Part shown: in pieces, positions 1 to 11,343 of the stretch
How the letters are laid out: each line of letters opens with the position of its first letter
Position numbering within the stretch: position 1 is the stretch's first letter
Source of the DNA: Ophiobolus disseminans
Taxonomy: Eukaryota > Ascomycota > Dothideomycetes > Pleosporales > Phaeosphaeriaceae
Assembly (NCBI GenBank): GCA_010093685.1
Contig: MU006232.1
Location: 163,017-227,016 of the forward strand
Direction: 5' to 3'
Length of the DNA stretch: 64,000 nucleotides
The notes under the pieces: model-generated
Told to the model about the DNA's origin: nothing
What the model saw: only the letters and a program-made list of their open reading frames with translations
Database searches by the model: none
Program-made: the position numbers and the translations under genes

Positions 1-918
1 AGGGATGAACCGACATCACAAACAAGATCGCCAGCTTCCGCCAGAAAGGCAGATTCAGGGGATCCGCAGGATCTGCGGAAGGCTGAGGCACGAGACGAAT
101 CTCATCATGACTAGTCTGAGATGCTGCCCATTCGAGATGTTCTGCAAGCACAATATGTCAGCGATGCATGGAAGTAATTAGGGGGAATACTGACCGACGA
201 GTGTTGAAGTGCCTGGTGGTGTGGCATTCTTGACTTCTTCCTTCGACAAGCTGAAGGCCCCCTTGAAAGATGTCATGGTGAAAGTATGACACGTTGGACT
301 TGATAGGCAGCGTTGAGATGGACAAAGGATCCAACCAGCAGCTTTGATGATGCTCGTTCGAGGGATGTGGTACAGTCACAAACTAAATACCCATGTGCCG
401 GAATTGCGAGGCTTCGCATAGCAATCGGTGAGTGCATCTGGGCACATGGGTGCGTGTCCTGGCTTGCGGCTTGCAACCAATGGCAAGGGGCTGGATGCGC
501 CATCGATCAATGCGATTGGTTCCAAGACAAGAAGCACCGACCCCGAGATTCAATTAGAGTCTTGACCCCGTGGGGTCATCGGAATGTGGAGTGGATGGTC
601 TGTGATTGATGCCAGACCGAAAACGATCGCGATAGGCGGGGTAACCCATCAATAATGATCTGCCGATGTCAAAGCCAGCAACGTCTTTCGCGTCAAAATT
701 GAGATTTCCCGTTGTCTGGGCAGTCTAGATGAAACTAGAGTACCCACAAGGCGAGCAGATGCACGAGCATCTGGTTCGCAGTATGCAAGACCATGGAACG
801 TGCACACAGATACGATTTTGCGCTAGAGCATGGATAGTTTAGGCTCTCTTGTTTGCTTTGTGTGCCGTTGAGCTATACTGCGGCGCTAGACTAAGGACCG
901 AGATGTGTATGCTGATAC
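1..918. other. Intergenic region at the window edge, no gene recognised
   Basis: Short open frames occur on both strands around 150-610. None has a recognisable domain, a plausible intron partner or codon use that sets it apart from chance. The stretch holds the 3' flank of the transcription factor gene and whatever lies to the left of the window. A gene truncated by the window edge cannot be excluded. Confidence 0.5.
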
Positions 919-3765
919 TCATCTAGTCGAAGAGCGCAAACCCTCCAAAAGCTGCACCAAATTGCCCACAAGTGGTGGACATGAGCCTTCAACAGTATCG
1001 TGAGGTGCTTGTAGCAGATGAACTAGACTGTTCATGACGCCTGAAACATCGCTGAGTTGCGTGCTGACTTGTGAGTTTGAAGTCCGGATCGATGGTATAC
1101 CCCGATTTAGCGTGATAAACCTTCTTGCGCTCAAAGTGTCTTCTCCGTTGAGAATGACAATCGATTGCGAATTTTCGGTAGGAGTGGATCCGTTGGAAGT
1201 AGATCGTTTAAGAAAGCCATAACCCCATAAAATGAGTCCCGCATGGTAAACCGCAATAGCGTTGAAGTTGCAAAGTAGCGCCCGCGGCAGGCTCGCAGCA
1301 GCACGCAAGATCTGGCCAGCATGCCATAATGCTTGACGTGCTACAACACTTTTCGTCCACTCTCGTAGCACTGGATATGCACTTCGAGCTTCCTCTTGTC
1401 CTTCTATCCCAGCAAACAATTGTATGTCATCCAAGGGAGCATTCAGATGAATGAGCATCAGCTCCAACATGATCTCGCTACCTTTGCTTAACGGAGGACT
1501 ACTAACACGAAAATCTTCAAGCTGCTTGGTGAGCTCTTGGTAGCGGGAGGACAATATGAGGCTGTTGTTTGCCTTTAATTGAGCCCTTGTGGTGAGCGCA
1601 CTCATTTGTCGGAATTCCCAGACCATGCCCCAGACCATATGCAGATAGGTCGTACTTGCGCTGTCGTGTTGCGCAAGTTGCTCCAGATCTAGGAAGGTCT
1701 CGAGCGCTGATGGACGCTTCATGGTTTCGTGAGCGCTATCAAGATATGCGGCTTTCCACGTAGCGGCTGTGTTAGCTTGCCACAAAAGGTTGGAGCTTGG
1801 CAGAGGTAGTTGCATCTCAGAATATGACATCAACGGTGGCTTTAGTAGTGCCATTGATGACTGCCTGTCGAGCTCGAAGGCGCGGTACACCACACGCAGG
1901 TACGACTCTTGGTGCACCCAGCTCTGCCATTTCTCCTCAAGCATCGCACCTTCATCTGCTGCGAAGGGTGAGATTTCTTTCCACGTGGAGCGGCGGTACC
2001 GACCTCCACGTCGGAGCATTGTCATCAGTGGCTGGAGAAAGCTCTCCGAAATCTCCATTTTCCGGCTGATGCCACTCCACATGCCAACCTGTAGCTGGAG
2101 CAGAAAGGTTCTGACATGTTGAAGGTCTCTGATCGCAGTGTTGTCCTCTTCGAAAGCTCTTGCTTGACCTACTCGCGATGCCTCATGCAAAGCGAATCCA
2201 AGTTTTCGTAGCGGAGTATCGGGTGTGGATGCAGCTCCTGCGGAAACTATACAAGCCAGAAGCTCGGGACTGAGTTTTGATGGCGAAAATGTTGGCAAAT
2301 GAAACCATGACTGTGCATCTAATGATGGTGAAGTCAGGAAGAACTGGATAAGCGTATCGAGAAGCTCAATGCTAGGGAAGGCTGAAGAGATGCGTCGTAC
2401 ATTCTCAGGGCTGCAAGTTCCCAACACCAAAGCCATTAGCCGATCGCGACTAACACGATGCAGCTTTTCTGCGATCGCACGGCGCTGGGTGATATGGGAT
2501 CTGCGATTGCTATCCTTCTCAGAGTCCGCCGAAAACACCAGATTGACTTGCTCAGAACCACCATGGTCCTTGTTTGGTTGTGGGAGGTAACGCCAAATAC
2601 TCTGTTTGAAGGCCTCTGTCCTTACCGGGACGCTATCGCTCTCTGGTAGTTGTTGTTCCAAACCCTGAGAATCTGATGGTGTATCGGCCGCAAAGGGTAC
2701 TTGAAAGTTGTAGTGATCAAGCAGACCAAGATCGAGATCCGTAAGGCCAACATCCAGGTCAAAACTAAGGTCCATGATACCTCGTGGGGTGGCTTGGCCG
2801 GAGAAAAAGGCATCAATGGGTGGCATGTTTCGAAAGTAATCGGGTAGGAAGGGATCAATACTTGGTGTCTCAACAAAAGGTGGCATATGGTTGTCAAAGA
2901 ATGCCAGTTCATTCCCCGAGACATCCGCATACTGCTGGTCGACAAGTTGTGTATTACTTGTTACTGTCGAGGATCTTCCCCGCGACCCTATTTCGGGGGC
3001 TAAAGGAGCGCTCATTGTTTCGTGTGTTGCTGCGACTGAGGAAGGGTGTTTAAAGTGTTGTGAGGATCCAAGGTCGTCACACTTATGGTTGTCTTCCTGT
3101 GAGGCCGACGGAAAGTCGAAGCCGTTGGACAGATCTAAGAGATCCTGTGCCGCATGAACGGCGTCCAGTTCGTTCTCATTCTCATCTGTTGCCACGCGAC
3201 AAGCTATGCTTTTCTTCTTACATCGACTGCACGGCTTCTCGTCCTCACATCGTAAATGGCTTTGAGAACAGGCCTCGCAGGCTTGTACTACTCTGTTGTC
3301 TCGAGCAATCTCGCGCTTCTGTCGTTTGTTGGCAGATTCTGAGTCGTGGTTCGTCACGTGCCTCTTTAGGAGATCTCTGTGATGACTTAGACGTCGTACC
3401 GGTAGATAAGACCAGGGCACAAAATTATGGCAATGAGAGAAAGGCCTACATTCTAGCGAACCCTTTTGAGCAGACAGGGCATACGTAAGGCTTGACCTTT
3501 GTATCTACTCTTAAGGTCAACGAGTGGGTCTCTGCTACATGGGAACATACTCACGCGCTCTCACGTGTCGCGTGAGATGGTCTGCTCGGGTGAAGGAACG
3601 TTTGCAGGTGGAGCACTGGAAAAGCCGTGGCTGATCCAATTCGGGATTAGCTGCTGCCGACTGATTCTGGCCTTGCGTTGTGGTAGCTAGCATGTTGGTA
3701 ATCCCGTTGCCCGCAGTCGATGGATGGTGCCCAGGTGGCATCGGGGCAGTAAAGTGGAGGATCAT
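919..3765 (-). CDS. C2H2-C2H2-Zn2Cys6 fungal transcription factor
   Basis: Three exons on the minus strand: 3555-3765, 3450-3504 and 919-3376, with introns of 50 and 73 nt; about 907 residues. The exons together rebuild two adjacent C2H2 fingers. The first is in exon 1 (FQCSTCKRSF then RADHLTRH). The second (VCPVCSKGFAR then IDLLKRH) is split by intron 2 and regains the canonical 12-residue spacing only when spliced this way. A Zn2Cys6 cluster follows at once (CEACSQSHLRCEDEKPCSRCKKKSIAC). The long C-terminal part looks like the fungal-specific TF middle-homology region. This C2H2 plus Zn2Cys6 combination is known in filamentous fungi, so the product is inferred to be a nuclear DNA-binding regulator. 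The gene is divergent from the dioxygenase, with about 365 bp between the start codons. The start at 3765 is the first ATG upstream of the finger; an earlier exon is possible. Confidence 0.88.
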
Positions 3766-4130
3766 TCAAACCTGGGGAAAAGTGTGGAGAGCGATTGGCA
3801 GGATTCGGGAAGTCGCGGCCTGCAGAAGCGAGACGCCACGAATAGGCACGGCCTCGGCTGCGGTAGTTGAATTCCCGATGTTCCTCCACTTCACGACCCA
3901 CGCCTCCTTGCACACACCATCGACACAACTGTCTTAGTAGATATGCGAAGAAACGCCATCGGCTTATGTGGAGTCTTTTTGGATCGTGCCTCATCAGACA
4001 ACTGTTCTGTCCACGATCTTGATCGGTGCATTCCAGCTACCTAACTGTTACGCTCAGTTTTTGTCAAATCTCCTCACTCGAGCATAAGGTCATCTAATAC
4101 CGGACGCCAAACATTGACAAAACATCACAA

Positions 4131-5003
4131 ATGGCTGTCCCACCAATACATTTCTTCTCCCATGGCTCGACCATGATGCTGGGAGAAGAATCGCAATCTG
4201 CCGATTACTGGAAAGCATGCGGCGACGAAGCTAACCGGCACGGCTTCAAAGGCGTTATCATGATGGGCGCTCATTGGGACGCACGAGGCACAAACCGCAT
4301 TGACGTTTCTATGAACCCCAAACCGACAAAGTCACCAGTGGCATACGTACACCCAAAGAAATATGTCGACTACGAACTCAACCCAGATCTCGAGAGCGGA
4401 AAGAAGTGCATCCAAGCGCTCCGAGAAGGAGGCATGGACGCGCGACCAAACGACGCATTCGACTGGATCCATGACACATACCTCATCCTGATAAGGATGT
4501 TCCCTGAGAAATGCCCACCAACAACAATCATCAGCATGAACTCGCGCTTCGATCCTCACCTCCATGCTCGCGTTGGTCAGATACTCGCGCCATTCCGCGA
4601 CCAGGGCTACCTCATCATCGGCACCGGTGGCGCAGTACACAATCTCTACCGCAATCACTGGGGCCAGATGCTCAAGTACTCCGACAACCTCGCGCAGCCT
4701 TACCCACCTGAAGCGCCCATGCTCGAGTTCCGACAAAGCGTTGAGGATGTGTTCATCAAGAACTGCAGAAATGGGGCGAAGAAGGGCGCATTGACAAGGG
4801 GAATCACGAGGCTGATGAAGCATCCCATGTTCAGGGATGCGCATGCGACTGACGACCACTACATGGCGGCATGTTTCGTGGCGGGTGCGGCAGATGGAAG
4901 CAAGAGAGATGGAGATGAGTGCGTGTTAGGGGCAGAGGACTGGGAACTGGTGAACATGTGCAACAGTCAATTCACGATCGGAAAGTGGGCACAGAAGGCT
5001 TAG
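4131..5003 (+). CDS. Extradiol aromatic ring-opening dioxygenase, LigB/DODA type
   Basis: An intronless 290-residue frame. It has the class III extradiol (LigB/DODA) pattern: an N-terminal FFSHGS with His11, GAHW with His48, WIHD with His114, GTGGAVHN with His170 and DDHYMA with His243. Members of this family use His residues to bind Fe(II) or Zn and cleave catechol-type rings; plant and fungal DODA enzymes act on DOPA. The length matches the usual 260-300 residues. The substrate cannot be read from the sequence. There is no signal peptide, so a cytosolic enzyme is expected. It shares a short promoter region with the divergent C2H2/Zn2Cys6 regulator and has a fumarylacetoacetase-like gene 4 kb downstream, which fits a role in aromatic catabolism. 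Confidence 0.9.
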   Translation: MAVPPIHFFSHGSTMMLGEESQSADYWKACGDEANRHGFKGVIMMGAHWDARGTNRIDVSMNPKPTKSPVAYVHPKKYVDYELNPDLESGKKCIQALREGGMDARPNDAFDWIHDTYLILIRMFPEKCPPTTIISMNSRFDPHLHARVGQILAPFRDQGYLIIGTGGAVHNLYRNHWGQMLKYSDNLAQPYPPEAPMLEFRQSVEDVFIKNCRNGAKKGALTRGITRLMKHPMFRDAHATDDHYMAACFVAGAADGSKRDGDECVLGAEDWELVNMCNSQFTIGKWAQKA

Positions 5004-5325
5004 ATGCAGATCACCGGGTGTTTGGAGTCGATAGCGTGTATCATCTTCTGTTATGTAGGAAACTGACAATCAATGTCGTTGAAGTATTGTTACTGCCATG
5101 GGATGTTCATCAAGTGTATGCAGCGGCATCACATTCCTCAAGGTCCAAATTTTATGCTGACATGCGCGCAAACAAATATCAAACACACGCAAAAGATGTC
5201 TTAACGCGCAAACGATAAAGCAGCATTATAACCAACACCTCATTCAAGATCAAGTTCACTATGAGCACATTGCAATTCTATTACTCTCTCCCCACAACTT
5301 CCCCAACATATCCTACCACACCACC
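5004..5325. other. Short convergent intergenic spacer
   Basis: This holds the 3' ends of the dioxygenase (+) and the S15 hydrolase (-). It is fairly A/C-rich, and I see no gene in it. Confidence 0.6.
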
Positions 5326-7184
5326 TCATTTCGGCGGCACAATCGGCAACGTAACATAATTCACAAACTTCTCTCCAAAATGCAAATGATTCCACCCGGC
5401 AAACACCTCCTCACTCCTATCCCGCGGATGATTATGCTGGAAAATACCACTACCCTGCGTATCTCCACTCGCAACTTCAAACACAATCTTGCCGCCCTTC
5501 TCGACGATCACGTTCGTAGGCCACACCTCCACGTCGACGGCGTACACGTCGCCGGGAACGACGGGCTGCACGTCGGTGCTGAAGTAGTCGCGCCATGGAA
5601 GGTATTCGCGGTGCTTGGGGTGGCTGGTATTTGTTTTGCGGAAACTGACGCGGAGCCAACCTTTGGCGAGGGGGATGGGGTCGCCGGCTGTGCCGGTGTA
5701 GTGCACTTCTTTGCCTTCGGGTGAGATGTAGCGGAGTGTGAGGAAGAGGTCGATATCTGAGGGTGTGGCGCCCGTGGCGGTGGGAGAGAGCGAGACGTTG
5801 AGGTGGGCGACGATGTGGCCGGTGATTTCGACCTCTTCTTCGAAGGGCGCGGTGGTGAATTGCAGAAGCTTCGGGTTGTCGAGAGTGCCTAGTGCTTCGT
5901 ATGATAGCTTCTGAGGCCGGTTTGTGATGGGTTGCACCTGAGTCAGGGTCTGAGACGGTGTTAAGTAGAACTTTGAGTAGCGAGTCCGTGCGATGGGCCA
6001 TTCGTTCTCTGTTCTTCGCTCGTAGACCTTTTCCTTATCGGCATCGTTGAAGCCGACGTCGCCTTTGCGCAACACCATGTCAACGGGTGGAAGCTTGCCC
6101 TTGACAGACCAGCCGACTCGATCATCGCCTTTGAGGAAAGCGTCGAGGAAGCTGCGCTGTATCTCGACCTCCTCCTTGTAGTAGAAGGGCAAATCGTGTC
6201 GTCCGGTAATCATTCGCAAGTACTTGAACTCGGAGCCGGCGTGTGTATAGCCTTCTATGTTGCCACGTAGATGGAGCAAAATGCCTCCCCAGTTGCCAAC
6301 AGAGAGTAGCGGCACTTCAATGTCGCCCATGTCGTACTCCTTACTCGCGTAGTATGTCTCGTCGCGGTACTTGAACTTTGCTGTATCAATGGTCTGATCT
6401 TGCCGATTTTTTTCTCGGACCTCGTCGGACAGGTCACCATCTACGGTGTCTGGGCCCCAGTTTCGCTCTGCTCGTCCTGGGCGACCATACTGATTCGTGA
6501 TGACTTGACGGTTCCACCAGAAGTCGATGAACTTGTCGCTCAAGATACCCCCGTGTCGGCAACGATCCCGATAGTAATCGCTCATGCCTTCCCATGGGAT
6601 GACTGCAGCCAATCCCTTAGGCTTGCGAGCTGCGACACGCCATTGAGACCCAGCATAGTAACTGATGCCCAATAATCCAACCTTACCAGATGACCAGGGT
6701 TGTTCAGCTGCCCATTCAACTACGTCGAAGAAAGCTTCGCTCGTTCCTCGAGACATGGTGTCAAGAAAGCCTGGTGATTGCCCAAGGCCCCGTTCGTCGG
6801 CGCGTACGACGATATAGTCATTCTTTGTCCAGTATCCAGGATCTGGTGTTTCCCATGCTGAATGGTCAGAGTGATGTTCCGAGTTGACTTCAGCATAAGA
6901 TTTGCCGTGGAAGCTGTAGTCTCACTGTTAGAGTGGTTCACAACGTATTGATGCTGAAAAGGAGCGACCTACTCCTTATAATGGATGTCCTTGCCGTAAG
7001 GCCCGTATGTCACCAACACTGGAAGTTTGGCCCCATCTTTGGTCGATTTCGGGCGGTACACATTGCAACGAATGATGCCGCGCGATGTCGTCTTTAGCGG
7101 TACAACCGCATTCTCCTCAAAGATGTAAGGGAAGGATGAGTCGTTGACGCGGTGCGCCTCTTTGATTTCTAGCTGTTCAGACAT
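5326..7184 (-). CDS. CocE/NonD-type hydrolase (X-Pro dipeptidyl-peptidase S15 family)
   Basis: Two exons, 6973-7184 and 5326-6913, with a 59-nt intron; 599 residues. The start chosen is the ATG at 7184, which opens with MSEQLEIKEA; a frame running further upstream lacks support. Hallmarks are VTYGPYGKD near the N-terminus, the ADERGLGQSPG strand, and the nucleophile elbow GLLGISYYAG with Ser at about residue 155. A C-terminal jelly-roll domain holds ITGHIVAHLNVS. This is the architecture of S15 alpha/beta hydrolases such as cocaine esterase and glutaryl-7-ACA acylases. Fungal members of this length are usually named CocE/NonD hydrolases and few have known substrates. A TATATAA-like element lies about 55 bp upstream of the ATG. 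The neighbours suggest ester or amide hydrolysis within a small-molecule catabolic group. Confidence 0.88.
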
Positions 7185-7557
7185 TGTGTTGATAGTAAAA
7201 GTTTGTGTGAGTTGCCTACCTTCTAGAGCAATCTGATTATATAAGAGTCGCTGCAACGCGTGGTGGGTACTGGTGCTGTTGACGCGCCGATGTCAATGCG
7301 TGGGTGAGGGGCAGTCGGAATGTGGAGGGAAACCAGAGTTGCGCAAGAAGTATCTGCAGAGCACGTCTTTCGTACGAGCAACAATATTGAACTTGATGGA
7401 CTGTAATTTTTCACAGCTCAATGACCGTTTAAGATGTTGAAGCATGTCTCATACCCTTTTCAGTCTTCGAAAATAGAGTTCAAGTGATCACAAGGTGGAA
7501 GCAGTTTGATGCACATGATGAAAACCGTGAAATGCTATTGAGCTCCGAGGAAAATAT
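7185..7557. other. Intergenic spacer between S15 hydrolase and cupin genes
   Basis: This contains the S15 promoter, including a TATA-like run at about 7238-7245, and the cupin 3' flank. No coding feature is supported. Confidence 0.5.
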
Positions 7558-8115
7558 CTACGATGAAGCAGGCACACCCTCCATACTACCATAATCCTCC
7601 TTCAAAACTTCGCCCTCAACCTCCACAGGCTTACACTCCTGCAAAACATACATCATGCGCGCCCAGCTCGTCGAGCTCAAGTTCCTCCAAGCATGCATCG
7701 TACCCCTCTGAATCGCAACATCCCCACGCTTCATCCTCCTTGTCTCGCCCGAGTCCAGCACCAACTCCACCTCGCCCTCGATAACCACACCATAGTCCAA
7801 TGACACCGTGCGGTGCATGGGCGATAGCAGTCCAGGCTCCATATCTACAAAGCGCAGTACTGTGCCGCCTGCGGCGACCAGGCCGGGGGGACTCTCGAGG
7901 TAGGGCTTGTAGACTTGGAGATCGGCGTCCTTGTTCAGCTCGACGGGGAAGCCTTTGGTGACATAGGCAAGGCCAAAAGCGGCGCCTGGTATCCGATCGA
8001 ATTTGTTGTCTTCGGAGATGTTGTCGGAAAAGACTGCTTTCTTAGACGAGTCGTGTGTTGTGATGAAGCGCTTGAGGCTTGGAAGCGTGTTTTCGATGCC
8101 GCTCTTTGAAGCCAT
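7558..8115 (-). CDS. Single-domain cupin protein
   Basis: An intronless 185-residue protein with one beta-barrel cupin domain. The first cupin motif reads HRTVSLDYG (His101 to Gly109), followed by EGEVELVLDSGE and the second motif GDVAIQRGTMHAW (His141). The second His of the usual HxH pair is replaced; a Tyr is found nearby. The DYG variant recurs in small fungal and bacterial cupins of unknown function. Metal binding may therefore differ from classic dioxygenase cupins. No secretion signal is seen. It lies between the S15 hydrolase (same strand) and the divergent fumarylacetoacetase-like gene. A catalytic or sensing role in aromatic or keto-acid metabolism is inference from position only. 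Confidence 0.82.
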   Translation of the reverse strand: MASKSGIENTLPSLKRFITTHDSSKKAVFSDNISEDNKFDRIPGAAFGLAYVTKGFPVELNKDADLQVYKPYLESPPGLVAAGGTVLRFVDMEPGLLSPMHRTVSLDYGVVIEGEVELVLDSGETRRMKRGDVAIQRGTMHAWRNLSSTSWARMMYVLQECKPVEVEGEVLKEDYGSMEGVPASS

Positions 8116-9027
8116 TGTAGATTATAGAGGCGCGTGTGTTGCGAGAATGATTTGAAAAGTAAGAAGTGTTAGAAGCGGAGACTGGAGCTTCAGAAAATGC
8201 GACTGTTATTCAGGTAGACGTTCGGGCTGCGCAGGCGCATACATTAGACCAGGAAAATAGTTTAGGGATGTGGAGGGTGAACCAAAAACTCCTGGACCCT
8301 GGTGTTCATCTGCCGGGCAGAGAAGGGTATCACGCAGAATTCCGTTGCCCGCTGCCGGCCCATTCGACACGATGAATCTGCAACTGTTCGTACGAGACGC
8401 ATAATGGGTTCCGATGCTCAGTCATGGTGGAAGTAGGCGATGAATATGAAAGAAGCTGTGTGTCTTATCGATAGCGAAATAGGCCATCACATGCTTCACT
8501 AGATCGAAGCTTGGTTCCCCTACTTGCATCATCACCTACATCATGAACACCAGTTCGGTCAGGAAGGATGCCCGTGTTTACCTCCCACAATTTTGGGCTT
8601 TGGGGAAAGACTGAGGCTTTAACCAGGTTGAGACACAATCTCACAATCGACGGGAGCGACACGGAACGCGTAAACACGACCTCAGGTTTCGGCGTCCGTA
8701 CAGCGCGAAGATGCCGAGTACCTGCAGGGACGGCTACTTGCATACCACGGTAAAAATTCACGCTTGGAAGAGCTGGACCCCGCCAACTTCTCCATCAAAA
8801 ACCGAGGCCTGTAATGCGGAGCACCGATGTGGGGGAGCTGCATCCGAAGTGGGCATGCGGGCTTCACTCCAAAGACTTCATCCTGCGATTGCGGGGAGCT
8901 GATCAACGAGAGACGTAGTGCCTGATTTCTTTACAATCCTACTCCGAGATTCTGTGACTGTAATCGCCTGTCCAACTCAACGACAAAGAATCGAGGATTA
9001 TTGCGTGAAGCAATACTGGCAGCAACA
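8116..9027. other. Divergent intergenic region (cupin / FAH-like)
   Basis: About 0.9 kb between two divergent start codons. Short frames occur on both strands (8465-8906) without domains. It probably carries the promoters of both genes. Confidence 0.5.
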
Positions 9028-10295
9028 ATGGCAGACTCCTATGCTTCACACTTCGACATCAACAGTAAGATCCTCGCAACAAAATAAGAGTAAGAGAAAA
9101 TGACTGACCTTGCATAGACATTCCATACGGCATCGCAAGCTCTCCTACCCGCCCAACCCCCCAAGCCGTAACCCGCATCGCGAACACCGTAATCTTCCTC
9201 TCCTCGCTCGCCAGCACAGAAGCATTCACATCCCTCCCCTCCCTCTCGTCCACATTCCTCCAACCCACTCTCAACGCCTTCGCCTCGCTCCCCCACGACA
9301 CCCATTCGCAAGTCCGCCATCTAATCCAATCCGCCATCAACTCCAACCACTACACCCAACACGCCGAGGACATAAAAAATGTAACACTGCACCTCCCCAT
9401 CGCAATCGGCGACTTCACAGACTACTCTGCGTCCGCAAACCACGTCCTCAACGCCGGCGAAGCCATAATGGGCACGCGCTCCTACCCGCCCGCCTTCCAC
9501 AAATATCCCGTCGGCTACGCAGGGCGCTGCTCCTCGATCGCTGTATCGCCCACACCCGTGGTTCGGCCCCTAGGCCAATACATCGAAAACTACGCCGCGC
9601 CCGAGAAGAATATCATCTTCGGTGCCTCCCGCGCGCTGGACTACGAGCTCGAGATTGGGGCTGTGATAGGCCGCCCCGTGGAGCCAGGCACGATCTTGCG
9701 TGCAAAGGATGCGGATGAGCATATTTTCGGCTTCGTGCTTGTGAACGACTGGTCTGCGCGCGACATCCAGGGGCTGGAAATGAACCCCTTGGGCCCGTTT
9801 AATGGGAAGAATTTCCGCACGTCGATTTCGCCGTGGATAATCACGCTCGAAGCGCTCCAACCATATGCAGTTCCGGCGCCAGAGCGCATGAGCCCCGTTG
9901 CGGACTTCATGAACGATGAAGCAGCGCCGAATTACAACATCCGCCTCACTGGCTCGATTACCAGGAATGGGAGCACGACGACGACATGTACGGTTGGGTT
10001 TGACACGATGTACTGGACGTTTAGGCATATGCTTGCGCACCACACTGTTGGGGGGTGTGGGCTCAGGACGGGGGATTTGATTGCGAGTGGGACTGTGTCT
10101 GGGGATGCGGAGCATGAGCATGGGTGTTTGTTGGAACTGACTAAGAACGGGAAGGTGGCGAGTAAGTTGAGTGATGGGGGTGAGTTGAGGTATTTGGAGG
10201 ATGGGGACGAGGTTGTGTATACAGGGGTTGTGGGGGAGGGCAAGGGAGTGGGGTTTGGGGAGTGTGTTGGGGTGGTGCAAGAGGCGAGGTGGTAG
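9028..10295 (+). CDS. Fumarylacetoacetase-like hydrolase
   Basis: Two exons, 9028-9064 and 9118-10295, with a 53-nt intron; 404 residues. It has an FAA_hydrolase N-terminal domain (to about residue 110) followed by the FAH fold. Conserved catalytic and metal residues are visible: GDFTDYSASANH (Asp114 and the His), LDYELEIG (two Glu), NDWSARDIQ and NGKNFRTSISPW (Lys). FAH cleaves fumarylacetoacetate to fumarate and acetoacetate in tyrosine and phenylalanine catabolism, acting in the cytosol as a Mg/Ca-dependent dimer. The protein is slightly shorter and its N-terminal domain more diverged than typical FAH. Homogentisate dioxygenase and maleylacetoacetate isomerase are absent nearby, so it may be a paralogue serving a different ring-cleavage product, possibly from the nearby dioxygenase. 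Confidence 0.9.
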
Positions 10296-10397
10296 GATGT
10301 AGGTGAGATGAGGAAGGATTGAATAAAGGATGATTAAAATTATGTCTTATAGACTCGTCCCAACCGAGACGAGCCAGACTATCTGAAGCGAAGCACA

Positions 10398-11343
10398 TTA
10401 ACCCCTACGACGTGTGCTGGGACTCTTGCCCGCAATGTTCGCGTACGAAGGCGTAGCTCCGCTGGACACGGCGCGTGCCATCTCCTTGCGGTCTCCCGCA
10501 ATCGGCTTCTCGAGCTTCTTGCTCTCGGTGCTCTTCGAGGCCGGCGCATTCCAGTAGTATACGACCTGCAGGAAGAGGACGAGGTTGAGCGCAAAGCCCG
10601 CGACGTAGCCGTAGAGGATGAGTGGGTCGTCGACTTCTTGGAGCGTGGTGAAGATGCGCGAGAGCGATCCGAGGAGGTAGTTGACAACCTATACACATTC
10701 AATCAGCACTTCGTTCCCTCGCACTCCAATAACTCCACAAACTTACCGCAAAAGCACTCAACTGCCCCGTCCCACCCTCCGTCCAAATCGTCAGAATCTG
10801 CGGAACCTTGCTCGCCACGCCCAACACGCCCGCCGTAGCCTGCAACAAACTCAACCTCTCCTCACCCACCCAACTCTCATTAAACAGCGCCGTCCCCGCC
10901 GCAATGAGCCCACCAACCCACCCGGCAATCCCCAGCCCATTCCCGCTATACTTGAGCACCAAACTCGCAATCGCAATATTCTGAATCAGAATAAGCGCCG
11001 TCTCGCCATACGTGCTAAACGGAAACCCATGGCGCACGTTGTACGACAGCGAAATGAGGTATGCGCCCGACTCGAGCAGGTAGGACAGGAACGACAGGCC
11101 TTCTGCGGATTGGCTGTTGATGAGCTTAAGCAGCTGCGGGACTTTTACGATGGAAGATGCGCCGATGATGCCGATGCCGAGGCCCTTTGAGACGGCGAGT
11201 TTGAGGCATTCTGTGTGCGAGGGGTCGACGTCAAGGAGCAGCGTCTTGTAGCAGGCGGGGCCAATGAGCGAGGTGCCGAGGTCGGCGATGGGTTTGGGGA
11301 GGTTGTGCGTGATGGGCTGGATGAGGGAGCGGAGGGCGTCCAT
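10398..11343 (-). CDS. MPDU1-like PQ-loop membrane protein
   Basis: Two exons, 10747-11343 and 10398-10688, with a 58-nt intron; 295 residues. It has several hydrophobic helices with two PQ-loop repeats. The first is SSIVKVPQLLKLINSQSAEGLSFLS and the second SKVPQILTIWTEGGTGQLS. The pattern and length fit mannose-P-dolichol utilization defect 1 (Lec35) proteins, ER membrane proteins needed for use of dolichol-phosphate-mannose and -glucose in N-glycan and GPI assembly. The C-terminal 40 residues are polar and probably cytosolic. It lies downstream of ERG4 on the same strand, about 450 bp away. A different PQ-loop transporter is possible but less likely, given the N-terminal KxLLLDVDPSHTECLKLAVSKG segment. 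Confidence 0.88.

Noticed and set aside
4332..4859. 175-codon minus-strand frame inside the dioxygenase
   Set aside because: Antisense shadow of an intact enzyme gene.
9570..10280. 236-codon minus-strand frame over the FAH-like gene
   Set aside because: A shadow of the conserved coding strand; no domain.
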